Shown: positions 24,001 through 35,757 of the stretch, in pieces
Layout of the letters: the number at the start of each line of letters is the position of its first letter
Numbering within the stretch: the first letter of the stretch is position 1
NCBI GenBank assembly: GCA_037954235.1
Contig: JBBMOA010000017.1
Span: 2,843,501 to 2,907,500 of the forward strand
DNA: 64,000 nucleotides
Reading direction: 5' to 3'
Source: Aulostomus chinensis
Taxonomy: Eukaryota > Chordata > Actinopteri > Syngnathiformes > Aulostomidae
The notes under the pieces: generated by a model
Database searches by the model: none
Told to the model about the DNA's origin: nothing
Seen by the model: the letters and a program-made list of their open reading frames with translations, nothing else
Program-made: the position numbers and the translations under genes

Positions 24001-27000
24001 CCTGTGGTCACAACTGTATGGGTGTAACACTTGGACGTCCACATACCTTTGTCCACATGGTGTATGGCTATTAAAAACACAGTTATTAAAGTGTTAATCA
24101 GAAGACATGATTTTGGTACAATCATGATGTCAAAGTGAACCTCAAGTTCATTGCGACATTGAATTTGTTGTTTTTGTAGCATTGCTCCAGTTTTGGGATG
24201 TGACTTTGGTATCCAGTTGTAATTGTTAATGAATAAGTGATTAAATCATTAATTCACTGCTTATGGCAACAAATGCAATGAAAACCAAAATGGAAGATTT
24301 TCTAGTTTGGTTAATTGTTTCAGGGGGTTAGTTGCTAATTCAAAATAGCAGCATTTCTCCAAAGAGGTTGTTTTAAAAATTATGCAACATGATAATACAA
24401 TAAATTACTGGTGGGTTCTTCAACGATGTCAGGACGGACGCTTTCCCATCATGTAATCAAAACCATCGTCACTCAAGAGTTCAGTAGAAAGTGCAAATGA
24501 TTTCGTTTCAAAGCAATTTGATTTAAAAAAACTAAAACAAAAAACAAGATGCCAGCATGAATCCTACATAAGAAGTGATTCTACATTCTATTAAAAAATT
24601 AAGTGAGGAGTTTGAATTTCACTTATTTTGACAAAATAACTTGAGTTGAATTTCCCAGCAATACAGAGTCAAACAGGCAAAACACAGAGGTGATGAACTG
24701 ACTTCCTCGCTCGTCATCCAACTCCATCTGGCATCTGAGCTAAAAGGAAATTATTTGCAGGTTCTACCACATACGAGTCTGTTCATGTCGTGTTTGCGAC
24801 TCAGTTGAAGAACTCAGCATGAAAAGTTACTGACCTCCCCCCAAAAGCATGTCATAATTGGAGAATGGCAGTTCCAGCTGTCTTGACTGGATTAAAGGAC
24901 AAATCCATGGAAAATTGAAGACTCACAAAGCACAGATTGACGACTCATCTACATTAGCAGGGACGTACAGTAATAAACTACATTAGTTTATGACAAGAAA
25001 ATGCCACAGAGAAACTAGATAGTATTTCTCTTTTATTAACTTTACATAAAAGAGCGCAATTTTAAGAAATCGTGCCATTGTTAAAGCAACACACACTTGT
25101 TGTCCAACCAGACACTTCTCTCATCTGTGCTGAGACCTGCTGAATGCTAGTTAGCTTAGTACAATGAATGGTAGTGGATGGGAAATGTTAGCATGTTGTT
25201 ATCTCTGTTCTTTGAATAAACTTTTCTCGAAAAGGGCCTTTGCCAGCATTACAAGGGTTGTTTATGTTTGTACAGAATCAGACACATAGTTTTTCTAATT
25301 TCCCAACTGGGCACAGTGATTTGACGCAGCACCTCCAAACTTTGGTCAACAAAACAAAACATAAGCTGACTAGAAGAGGGACAGCTACAACCAATCATGG
25401 CCGACTTTGCAATCCTGAATGAGGAAGATCTTTAAACTGATGACTTCTGACTGAGGTATGCTAACATTTCCCACACGCTAAAATTTATTGTGCTAGTCTA
25501 AGTAGCGGACAGCTGTTGTCTATGGTTCTCAGCTCCCTAAGCTCTCCCAGAAGAGAGAAGGCGATCCACCTTCTCGTCCAGCTCTGGGGAGGATGGCAAA
25601 CACATTCTCAAAATGTTGCTGTTCCTTTGAGGTGTCAGTCTCCAATCTGTGCTGTGCCAGAAGAGAACATCCAGACAAGGGAACCAGAATACAAAGGATA
25701 GAACCCAATCACATGCTGCACATCATAGTTATATGATATTAGAGAGGAGGGAGGGGCTTCTATTTGGTTATTATCTACTCCTACAGGAAACCCACTGCCA
25801 GAACTACAGTCAACAGACGGAGGTGGACGGTGGGTTCTCCCAGCGACAGTGTACCTTCCACCTGCCGCAACATTAACCTTTGACCTGGAGACCTTCTCAG
25901 CTGCTCGCTTTTTCAGACGTCTGCAACAATGAAACAGCCAAATACCATCACATACAGGAGAGAGACATGGCACATATTCACACAGTCTCTGGGAGTACAC
26001 ACACACACAAACACTTTTCCAGGTTGCAAAGACTCAGCAGCGAATAACATTTCTGACATTCCTCATGTCTCCAGGATAAGTTAGAGAGCACAGGTCACCA
26101 CTGTGACCATCACGAAGCTTTTCCAACTCTGAGGCAGCCATTCGTCTCATTCAGCCGACATGCTGAGACTCTAACACTGTCAGAATAAGTTTAGTTCAGA
26201 ATAAGTTTAAAACTGAAGTAAGGTTGTTGTTTTTTGGCCGCTTAATCATCATTCTTTAAGTTGATAAGTCAAACTTGTTGCATCATCCTGCAGATGAGGA
26301 CATCTCACTCTCAGTCATTTGTTTCTGGACACATCTGCTGTATCTAAAGTATGTAAAACCTCTAAAATGTCTCCTTGAGCTCAGTTTTGGCTCTTTATGT
26401 ACCAGCTCCTCATCTGCTCAGTGTTCCACTGTGTTTGCCAGCCAGTTTCTCACCACACGTTTGATGTGTGGTGCTGAGCAGGTTGTGCATGCTGGGTTTC
26501 ATAAAGCAGCATGAACAGAGCCCACAGATGACCAATGAGCTGCAGTCATATCATAAAGCCCGCAACTGTCTCACATTACACAGTTATTTAACACTTTGTT
26601 ATGCAAACATCTATAAATCTCATTTCTAATCTCTAGGTTATGCAATCATTAGACCCTCACACATGATGACACCGGGGAGGAGGGGCAAACTGCTCTGCAG
26701 GTTTCCCTCTCAAATCAGCTCAGCTGTCAGGACAGAACTGGTCTACATCCTCCTGAAGAATGTGACGTAGGAACATCAATGTTGGGTTTGTTCAGTAGCT
26801 ATCTACAGCTGATATGTGGAATTCTGAACCTGGGAGATGAAATCCATTATATAAAATGTCTAAAAACATCAATATCTTTTTTTTTTAAAGTCAAATTGAT
26901 TTATTCTTCCTATAAAACCTATAGTTCTGACACAAATCAGGTGATAATTAGATCAATCAATGACCCAAGAAAATCAATACACAGGATATTGTTTTGTCTG

Positions 27001-27147
27001 TTGATACGCAGCCATAATTTTCTTTGGGTTTTTATCAGCTCTTAATTTTTCTCTAAACACTCATGAAAGAAGTTCTTAAGTAAGAACCTGGACTGGTGTT
27101 ATTAAAAGTAGAGCATGAAAAGCTCATTGTCCATCATTTTAAATCTC

Positions 27148-27185
<38 letters not shown>

Positions 27186-30100
27186 AACCCCAGACAATTC
27201 CTCCAGAGTCCAGAGCCTTCACACACACCTGACAAAAAACACACACTTCCCCTCGTGCTACTGTGAACCATCTGCAGGGATGAATGAAGCAGGCTGCCAG
27301 GAATGTGTGCATAATGTGTGCATGCACGGAGACACAGGGAAAAGAACCTGGAGGTCTGGGACCTCACATGCCACATCAGGTTCCAGCACCAGAACACACA
27401 TCTGCGCAAATTAGAGTTGGTGAATAGAATCAGCAGTGAGAACACCACCAATAACTCTTGTTCTTTGTATCTGCACCATTAATCTGTTCCAAGTATCAAG
27501 TTTCAAGCATTATTTTTACTCCTTCATCTCTACAAAAGCACTTGACGGATTGTGAAAGCAACAAATGTACAATGGTCCTCTTCCACACAGTGAACGCCAT
27601 CTTCAGTTTCAGGCTGCATTGCTCCTCCGCCGACAGAAGCCAAGACACAAATGGCTTAGGACGTTTACGTCACTGCAGGCATTAATAATGGCTCACCAAC
27701 GACTTTTGCTAAGTAATGAACATAAACTATGCGAGCCGTCTGGAGCATTTCTGTCTGCACGAAGGGAAAACAAAAACATCCAAAAAAACAAAAAACCAAA
27801 CAGTCACTTCCTTCATGTGTTCACTGGTATACTAACAGCACAAAGCAGTTATATTTAGCACCAAAAATGGCCTCTCTTAACCAGTCAGACTGAGGTCCTG
27901 CTAGTGGTTTGCCCTGAAAGCTACAACCACAGGAATAACAAATCAGCTGCAGGAGACATCCCGTCCTGAGTGAATGAGAAAGCTGTGAATCAAACCTACA
28001 ACCCTGTCAAAGATTCAGGGATTCCTCTGCTTTTACTCATTATTAGCTGGGAAGAAGAAACTTTAGATAACAAGTTTAGATCATATTTGTCCACAGCGTG
28101 TTAGTTTAGCCGTGCACAAAGGCTGGAACTAGAGGGAAAGAGCTGGTCTGGCTCTCTCCATCAGCTGCAAGCATATTAAAGGTCACTATCATGTATGTTT
28201 TATCAGCTTGTTTGAATTGTTACAAAAATCTAAAGGTAAAATGCCACTTTTTGCAGGCTGTAGCTTCATGATTGGAGGTTTTCTTCGAAAGTTTTCTGCC
28301 TTTGTCTCGAACTGAGAGTCAGCCAGAAAGCTTTTGTAATATGTGGTTAATGTTGCGAAAGGTTCTAATTTCAACTGAACCACAACATTTTCCTAACCAA
28401 GCACTTCTGTTGGCTAAATCAATCTGAATGGCAACAGAAAACTGAAAATAAAGTGAAAGACTAACAGGAAATAGGTCATAAGTGCAGCTGAGAACCACAC
28501 AGATCCAGACCTGAGCAGCTTGTGTGGAGGTTGTGAGCCTTGACCATTCTACTACTCTCAACCTGAGGACATCATCTACCACATCACTCCGTTTCCCTCA
28601 TGATGACGGGAACCTGGCAGGGACGCTCCAGTCAGACAGTGGCTCTGGTTCTTTATTCCTTAACTTAGGTGGATAATGTTAAGGGCACAGCGGTTCCTAA
28701 AAGGAACGCAACATAAATTGAAGGGTCATCAGGTCACGTCGCCTAATACTGTAGTGTAGTGGTGAAAATATCCAATACTAAGGGGATCTGCAGTGGTACT
28801 AAATGAGAGAAAGTCCATGCATTGATGACATCAAGTTTTACCCGACTGGAGACATGAGAGTCACTTACTTATAGAAATTCTTGTTCACTTTCCTCTCGTG
28901 CGGGAATCCCAGCATGCCGCAGACAACACGAGTGTTTTTGATCGTCCATCCGAAGTCGCAAATCTGCGCCCAGCCATCTTTGTGTTTCACCTCCACCACG
29001 CCCTCCGTGACAGGGGTCTTCTTTTTAGCCATAGCGACGACAGGTCGGAGACGGACCTCCTCGACTTTGCTCTCCTCAATGTGAGCCTGGTAGGAGACAG
29101 TCAGGGGTGCTTGTCAGGTTTGTTCTCAATTGATTTGATTTAGATTCGATTTCAATAAAGCAAAAACAACGTGCTGAGGCTGAGTGGCTTCTCAATGTGA
29201 ATGTCCTTGAACCCAAATGGACATTTGTGCCCAATCTGATGAGAATACCGTGAGGCGGGACTGAGATATTTTGTTAATGAGACTAAAGGAACCTGAAAAC
29301 AAACCAACTAACTACCAGACATTTTCACAAAATTTGGGTGAAGGGGTGGAGCTTAAGACAAAGAAGACCCCATTCTGGGGCAGATCTTCATTTTATCATA
29401 TTGGCCTTGACAAAGACTAACAATGTGCCTTCTACTTCTACAATTAACTGGCAGGAAACAGTTTACACAAATCATTGAAAACAAAGATCCCATCTATATT
29501 TCATATATAATCTATAGAACCTCTTGTCTGATGAAGTTAAACTTCTTTCTGCTCAACAGCGAAGACTCACAGAGGCGTATGATCACATGGGCACGTGTGC
29601 GAGGTAGACGACAGGAACAGACTAGCAGATGAGTCACAGTTCTCAGGGAGCGTCATTTCAGGTCTGAGCTATTTAACAGCTCTTAAACGTGATCATCTCT
29701 GATTGCCAGGTTTTCACTGAGTCATCCTGCTGTGGCTAATTTGGAAAAAGCACCGGCTGGCTGCGGTCACACACGCCACATTTGATGAGGAGGGAGCCCA
29801 CTTATGACACATTTTTTCAGACACCCCTCTACTCTTCTAACACAGATCCCTCATTCACTTTTTCATGACTGACCTTGATTGACTCACACCAGTTTTCCTG
29901 AGACATGGTAAGTTTATTTGTGTACAATCCAAAGTGCTTCAGAGTTGCATTTAAGTTTTCCTGGTAATCATTATTTGTTCAGGGGAGGGCTTCTAACGTG
30001 GTGCCTGAATATACAATTTTTTAAAAAAAAGATACGATTCTTCTTTTGACAGTACAAACCATATTCTGGACAATAATCCTGTCCCATGATATTCAGTTTT

Positions 30101-31876
30101 GTGTGCGAAACCTTCAGGCAGCCTAGAGGTCACAACTCTGTTTCTGTCCATGCCACAGAGCAGACACCCTCTGCTGCACTGAGGTGTTGAACATTCCTGC
30201 TGGCTGTGGAGCAGAATGCACCAGTTCTAACATTTAGGCAGCAACATCTTACAACTTTGTAAACAAACTTTCCACATCACTTTGGCTACAACCGCCCCCC
30301 CAAAAAACTAAAACTAAAACGAGAAATGTATTTCTGGTAACTTACATCAATAACGTTTGAATCCACAAAACCTGGAATCCTTTCATCTTTGCACACGACT
30401 CCAGCGTCTTCTTCATGAGTGCAGTCACTGTTGCCCCAGCCGCGAGACTTGCAGAATTCAATGCTCTTCTCACCTCCGTTGCACATCACGTTGTCCAGCC
30501 AGATTTTCCCTACAAAAGCAGCAGACTGTCAGCGTGGCTCCGCAGGAACTGGCCACGTCTGCTGAATCGCCTGGTCCAGGCAAACCTTTGGCCCCAAGAA
30601 CCCTAACGACCACATACTCTAAAGTATCTGACGTAAATGTAAGGAGGGTCTTTTATTTCATGAAATATTATGATGATCTTTTCTGATTCTGAGGTGACCA
30701 CAGAACGACTAGCATGTCGCGCACAACGTTCAACATTTTAGCATGCTGTTAGCATTCTAATATTTGATAATTAGCATTGAACAAATAACAGCTGAGTGTG
30801 TTAACTATAGTTGAAGTGAAGCCAATGTGGGAGTGGCTTAAAATCATATCCTATCTACTCACCAGCAGGGGGTAACTTCAGTGGCTGAATGAAAATTTCC
30901 CAAGGTTCTGGATGACTTATTTTGTACACCAACCATGAAGGATATTTTGGAATCTTGATGAAAACTCTGTGGCCGACCAAAGTTGCTCAGCCAGGGCATC
31001 TTCACAAATGAACCCCTTCGTGATTTTTCACACTTAAACTCCATCTTTAGAAATATAAAGCTAATGCTATATTATGAAAGAACCACATGACTGCAACATC
31101 ACCACAATTAGCTTTGCACTTTTTTGATGAAGTCGTGATGACGGCAGTCGGCGTCAACCTCTCCGGTCTCACGATGTCAGCAACCGCCATTTTGAAGACG
31201 CATAAATGCTTCAAAAACACAAGTGTGGTGTTAGCTGATGTAGCTTACACCTTAGAACCAGATGTTTAAATATCTTGATTTGATATCTTGATACCTTATT
31301 TTGGCTTTCACTGGCTTTGATCCTGGTGAAGGAACCAGATGTTCAATAATGCTAATTTATTTCCAGCTTTTAGAACTCCTTCCTGCTCCACTCTGTTGTA
31401 TAAATGTATATGAGATGATGACTGTTAACCTCACATCTTGTTACCTGTGTTAATGTCTTAGACGCCAGAGCGCATTGACAGTAAATTAAAGCAGGTATTC
31501 AGTTGCGCATGTGACTTGTACCTTGGCCCTTGCCGTATTTGGCACTGTGCGTCCATCCGGTGGCTGAGACGAAGCCCAGATGACGACACAGCACGTTGGC
31601 GTTGGATATTGAGAAGTCGTCATCACAGATGGTTCCCCACTCTCCTTTGTAGAAAAGCTCTATCCGGCCCTCGTTGTGTTTCCGGGGATATCCAGCCAGC
31701 CTGACTTTGAGCTTCTCCGGTAGGGGCTGAGGTGATGGCGATGGCGATGGGGATGGCGCCGGAGTAGGTGTTGCCGTGGTTGCATGTGATGGTGTCGTCT
31801 GAGTTAAACAGGAGGGCAACCACAACCCCAACAGGAGGCTGACGGCTAATTGTTGTCTGCGCTTTGACTTTTCCAT
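12058..31876 (-). CDS. loxl3: Lysyl oxidase-like 3 (secreted copper amine oxidase with four SRCR domains)
   Basis: Minus-strand coding exons, 5' to 3': 31522-31876, 30346-30509, 28869-29086, 21673-21880, 21209-21389, 17502-17656, 16329-16499 (8a), 15096-15255, 14206-14449, 13912-14027, 13581-13717, 12209-12320, 12058-12131; an extra exon 8b lies at 15685-15840. All phases agree, giving 764 residues with 8a (human LOXL3 about 753). A signal peptide (about 1-25) and a Ser/Pro/Thr linker precede SRCR domains at about 56-160, 180-300, 317-415 and 428-535, then the oxidase domain. Active-site features are intact: copper-binding WVWHACHGHYHS (612-623), the LTQ cofactor Lys645 in GHKASFC and Tyr681 in CWDSYRHD, 36 residues apart as in LOXL2. 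The C-terminus (AMKCNCKYDGHR, GDAFSEEAERRFEKYPGQ) matches LOXL3 better than LOXL2 or LOXL4. It oxidises lysines of collagen and elastin outside the cell. The fish a/b paralogue is not resolved. Confidence 0.93.
15259..15274. repeat. 16-base G/C homopolymer adjoining the loxl3 exon 9 acceptor
   Basis: In the loxl3 sense this is sixteen C residues followed by AAG, the acceptor of the exon starting at 15255. The homopolymer therefore replaces a normal mixed pyrimidine tract immediately downstream of the duplicated SRCR4 exons. Confidence 0.85.
15685..15840 (-). other. loxl3: loxl3 exon 8b, second version of the first half of SRCR4
   Basis: This 156-base exon (52 codons, phase 0 at both ends) has its own CTGCAG acceptor and a strong GTAAGT donor. 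It encodes IRIVGGRSTYEGRVEVQVGSK, WGTVCSTGWTTKEAMVVCRQ and LGLGYSMHAIT. It matches exon 8a at roughly 30 of 52 aligned positions, keeps both cysteines, and is five residues shorter. Used instead of 8a, the protein would have 759 residues; with both, 816. It is open throughout, so it does not look like a dead relic. Confidence 0.85.
16329..16499 (-). other. loxl3: loxl3 exon 8a, canonical first half of SRCR4
   Basis: This 171-base exon (57 codons, phase 0 at both ends) encodes IRITGGRTRYEGRVEILS, WGLICGETW and GYANQGLQ. It is closer to mammalian LOXL3 than 8b is, including the longer loop before WGLICG and the ending GYAN-GLQ. It lies 488 bases upstream of 8b in the sense of transcription, and both could join the same exon 7 and exon 9. 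Confidence 0.85.
17657..21208 (-). other. loxl3 intron between SRCR3 exons
   Basis: A 3.55 kb intron without a recognised gene. Stretches near 19430-20060 (phrases such as ATAGACTTTCATTG and GAGGCCCCGCCTCTGATGATGG) have the look of old teleost interspersed repeats, but I cannot assign them to a family. Confidence 0.5.
23836..24063. mobile_element. Short MITE with imperfect terminal inverted repeats
   Basis: The left end reads CACTAAATAGTCAAAAGTATGTGGAC. The reverse complement of the right end is CACCATGTGGACAAAGGTATGTGGAC, giving imperfect inverted repeats of about 26 bases around a roughly 228-base non-coding core. The AAAGTATGTGGAC motif resembles ends of small DNA transposons common in fish genomes. 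No transposase is present, so it is non-autonomous. The superfamily is not certain. Confidence 0.55.
25078..25632. mobile_element. MITE with long inverted ends, copy 1
   Basis: The ends approximate GTTAAAGCAACAC and GTGTTCCTTT in inverted form. The interior is recognisably the same as the element at 34438-35022, with shared phrases such as ATCATGGCCGACTTTG, CTGATGACT.CTGACTGAGGTATG and CAGCTCTGGGGAGGA. It is non-coding, about 555 bases, and moderately diverged from the other copy, hence not young. Confidence 0.6.
27151..27183. repeat. CA microsatellite
   Basis: About 16 uninterrupted CA repeats lie in a loxl3 intron. Confidence 0.9.
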
Positions 31877-32204
31877 TATGTCAGCTGCACGAAGGGAAGG
31901 AAAGAGAGTCAAGCTACACATCTTAGACAGGCAAAAATCCGACCGCAGTTTCTACGCTGATATTTGGAACATCAATGTTTAGAAACTTTGTTTTCTTCCT
32001 TTTTTGCGCATATCTGTCTTATGGGCATGATTGAACTAGAAATTCTTCCCTGCACAAGCTTTGTCTGGATTTTCTAAAGCACTATTTCCACTATTAACCA
32101 GGCTAAAGGGCCGTAGTTGTTGACATGCTCCAATAAACCATATTGAGAACCTGAAATATACCAGATCTCATATGTAGAATCACATTTGCACAAGACACTT
32201 GTTT

Positions 32205-32377
32205 AAAGTAACAGTCAACCTTCTTGGAAAATACCATTACTTGTGATCCTCCCCATCCACTACCACTGATTGTGCTAAGCTAACCAGCAGCACAGAGGAG
32301 AGAAGGGTCTCCTACTTCTGGCTCTGGGGAGGATGGATATCATTGTTATTTCTTGAAAAGTAGGTGTGTTCCTTTAA
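32205..32377. mobile_element. MITE with long inverted ends, truncated copy 3
   Basis: The segment begins with GTTTAAAGTAACAG and ends with GGCTCTGGGGAGGATGG and GTGTTCCTTTAA, the same ends as the two longer elements at 25078 and 34438. Most of the interior is missing. Confidence 0.5.
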
Positions 32378-32787
32378 GCCTTCACACGGTTCAGATGTGA
32401 GTTGTGTCAGTGTGCAGGATGGGTAAGTGGGCTCGTAACGTCACGGTGAGCTTTTTTCCGACCAGAACTGAGTATTATTCAGTGTTTAGGTGGGCGAGAG
32501 CCATGCAAACACAAGCATCGATCCAAAAAACAACTCTCCATACTGACCATCATCAGATACTGATGCATATGAATTAAGTTGGCTTAGCAATTACAATAAG
32601 AAATCAACATCTGAAAGAAAATACAAACACCACCATCCACTGGATTGGTAATATCAGAAGAGGACAAAAGAGTGAAACACACTCAATGACATTCCAGTAA
32701 ACACTGTTTCCGGTTGGCGGCAGCACTTGAAGTCTTTCGAAATGTTATCAGAGCAAATAGATCAAACTCAGATAATGAAATAAATCA

Positions 32788-33168
32788 GAGTTTTTATGGG
32801 GCGGCACGGTGGAGCAGTGGTCCTCACTGTCGCCTCACAGCAAGAGGGTTCTGGGTTCCAGCCCTGGCTCAGGCACGGGTCTTTCTGGGTGAGTCTCCAT
32901 GTTCTCCCTGTTCCTGCTGGGTTCTCTCTGGTACTCCAGCTTCCTCCACAGTCCAAAGACATCAAGAGGGACCAGGTTAATCCAGACTCTAAATTGACCG
33001 TAGGCGTGGCTGGGAGAGCCAATGGTTGTCTGTCTCTATGTGTTGGCCCTGCCATGGACTGGTGACCTGTCCAGGGGGAAGGCTGCTGGGATAGGCTCAA
33101 CCCACTCCCCCACCCCCACCACCCTTAACAAGGTAAGAGGTAGAAAATGGATAGATGGAGTTTTTATG
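32788..33168 (+). mobile_element. SINE copy B with an 11-base target-site duplication
   Basis: GAGTTTTTATG occurs at 32788-32798 and again at 33158-33168, exactly bounding the element 32799-33157. The head GGGCGGCACGGTGGAGCAGTGG holds a tRNA-like box A, and GGGTTCCAGCCC further in resembles box B. The tail carries GGGATAGGCTC and ends in ATGGATAGATGG. The body is nearly identical to copy A over about 200 bases. This is a tRNA-derived SINE inserted by target-primed reverse transcription, recently enough to keep perfect duplications. Confidence 0.9.
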
Positions 33169-34437
33169 ATGCTCAGAACAATGTATCCACTGTTTACAGG
33201 CCAAACAGTAACGATGGACACTACTGTTTCACGCTATGATATAACGTACCAATGTCTCATGAATATGGTTTAGCACAGGCCTAGCTCCTGTTCAACTGTA
33301 GCTACTAGCTTGGGGGGCCCGTGCTCCTCTCTAGTTGACCAACAGGCCCCAGAGATCAGCCTCTTTACCTGCGTACCAACTGACCCAGGTGGATTTTATC
33401 CTGCAGTCAAACCTGATCAAGGTTTATAAGGGCCACCACTTTTGGTAGGGAAATCATAACAGGTTAGACCACCTTCGGACGGGAAATCTTTGCATTTTTT
33501 TGGCCAGAGTTTTCATGAGCTGTGTGGCCGGCCACTGGGCCAGACCAGTGCTGCTATTTGGGTGGTCTGGCCCCCTAAATGAACCTAACTCATCTCATGT
33601 GTCCCTGTGTTCGGCCAAAGGGTCCCTTCTTTATTAAACAACAAAATCTGGTGTCATCACAAGTGGAACCTAAAAAGAACCGTAACAGTTCAATCATCAA
33701 ACGTGATGAACCACTGGATTGCATTCTCTGACGGTAATGTTCCACTCCGGATAGGAACATCATGTTACACTAGAAAACAACATGGGAGCTGAAAGTATGC
33801 TCAGCATATGGAAGTAGATTTGGCGTTTGAGTGCAGGCTTGCTCCAGCAGCTTGATCCCAACCATCTGGTCTATATTTACTGGACTCTGATGTGGGGAAT
33901 AATAACAGGGAGGCATATTAAATATGTGTAGGCGTCAATGATCACAAACGTTACACGAATGTTGGTATTTCTAACATGAAACGCGGCGCTTTTGTTGCTC
34001 GCTGTGGCTTTTCTGGCCGGTAAGTTGCTGCTGTTTTTGTTGAACTCTCAGCTCATATTCCTTCATATTTCAGACGTGGGACAACAACATGTTCTCTCTG
34101 CTCTCTGAGACCGTCCTGTACAGCTCTGCTGGCAATTGAATGCTGCATAGACCTGCTATTGATAACTTGACAGCTTTTTTGAGGGTCAAGCTCTTAGCGA
34201 GTGGGGGGGGGGGGGGGTGTTCCACCCGGGACACAAATACAGTAGTGTGATGTGTTTGTACAGAGACCACAAGCCGAAAGGTCGCTTTCCAAAACATGTA
34301 TGAGACTAAGTCTAAGTCACGTATGGAAGGACACGTCCACACTACCTGAGAGTAAGAACCGCTCTGGAGCAGCAGTGGACCACAGTAGGGTTGAGGGTTG
34401 AGGGTCTAAGGGACAAGAAAATTGTAATTTAAATTTT

Positions 34438-35022
34438 GGCATTTAAAGGAACAGACCAATTCTCTTTGTGTCCATCGTCCCCAGAGCCAGAAACAAAAAC
34501 AGATCCCCTTTTCTCCTCTGTGCTGCATTCAGAAGCTGAGAGAAACCATGTGACCGCTAGCATAGCAAAATGAATGGTAATGGATGGGTAGGTTAGCATG
34601 CCTCAGTCAAAAGTCACCAAACACTTTTCTGGAATCATATACACAGCGGGAACTACTTTCCTGACCTGGCGCAGTGATTTCACACAGTGTCTGAAAACTT
34701 CTACCAACAAAACCAAAAGAATGTTGACAACTTGAAGAGCGACTGCTGCCACTAATCATGGCCGACTTTGACAGAGAGAATGAGGAAAACCCAAAACAAG
34801 ACCTTTAACCTGATGACTGCTGACTGAGGTATGTTAACACCTTCCATCCACTGCCATTCATTGTACAAAGCTAAATAGCGGTCAGCTGATCTCTGTGGGT
34901 CTTAGCTCCCTACTGCAGCTCAGAGAAGAGAAAAGGATCCATCTTCTTCTCCGGCTCTGGGGAGGACAGACAATTTCTAATGACATTCGAGCGCGTCAAC
35001 TGTTACCACTCAACCCTTTAAT
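34438..35022. mobile_element. MITE with long inverted ends, copy 2
   Basis: The left end TTTAAAGGAACAGACC and the segment CCCCAGAGCCAGAAACAAAAAC face the inverted segment CTTCTCCGGCTCTGGGGAGGA near 34960, giving long imperfect terminal inverted repeats. The interior is homologous to copy 1. The right boundary is approximate (CCCTTTAATG). It lies in loxl3 intron 1. Confidence 0.55.
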
Positions 35023-35320
35023 GACAAATTTATACTTTCACTAAAGTGTACACATTCAAAGCATGTCCACAGCAAGTCAGTTGCATAAATCCTCCATAGA
35101 ACCTGAAGAAAAACGTGTCACCTCAGTGACACCATGCATGAGCAACAACATTGACACAGGTGCTGCAGCAAGGCATTCTTTGTCTTGTCGCCAGAGCGAG
35201 CGAAATTATTCTAAACTTGTGAAAAATGATTACACACAACAATAAAGAAACTACATACAGCAAAAGATAATAGTAGGAAGGAATCTGGAAAAGAAATTTG
35301 GAAAAGTAGCTCTATAAATA

Positions 35321-35358
35321 CACATACACATGTGTATATATATATATACACATGTGTA

Positions 35359-35420
<62 letters not shown>

Positions 35421-35566
35421 TACATATATAAACACACATGACCATATATCTCTCTTTTATATCTATAGATATCCATCTATCTATAGATCTATATATATAT
35501 ATATATAGATCTATATCTATATATATATATATATATATATATAGATCTATATATATATATATATAT

Positions 35567-35631
<65 letters not shown>

Positions 35632-35660
35632 TCTATCTACCTACCTACCTACCTACCTAC

Positions 35661-35757
<97 letters not shown>
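35321..35757. repeat. Compound AT / ATCT / CTAC microsatellite, about 430 bases
   Basis: Runs of TA, short CA/TG runs, GATCTATA motifs, CTAC repeats and a long (CTAT)n block follow each other without unique sequence. AT blocks longer than 30 bases are self-complementary and could extrude hairpins. Long predicted Tyr-Ile peptides here come from the repeat on either strand and are not genes. Confidence 0.95.

Larger units (their letters stand above)
21881..28868 (-). other. Largest loxl3 intron (7 kb)
   Basis: The intron separates the two exons of SRCR2. It holds a Tc1-like MITE (23836-24063), a long-ITR MITE (25078-25632) and a CA microsatellite at 27151. I found no additional SRCR-like exon or other gene. 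Confidence 0.5.
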
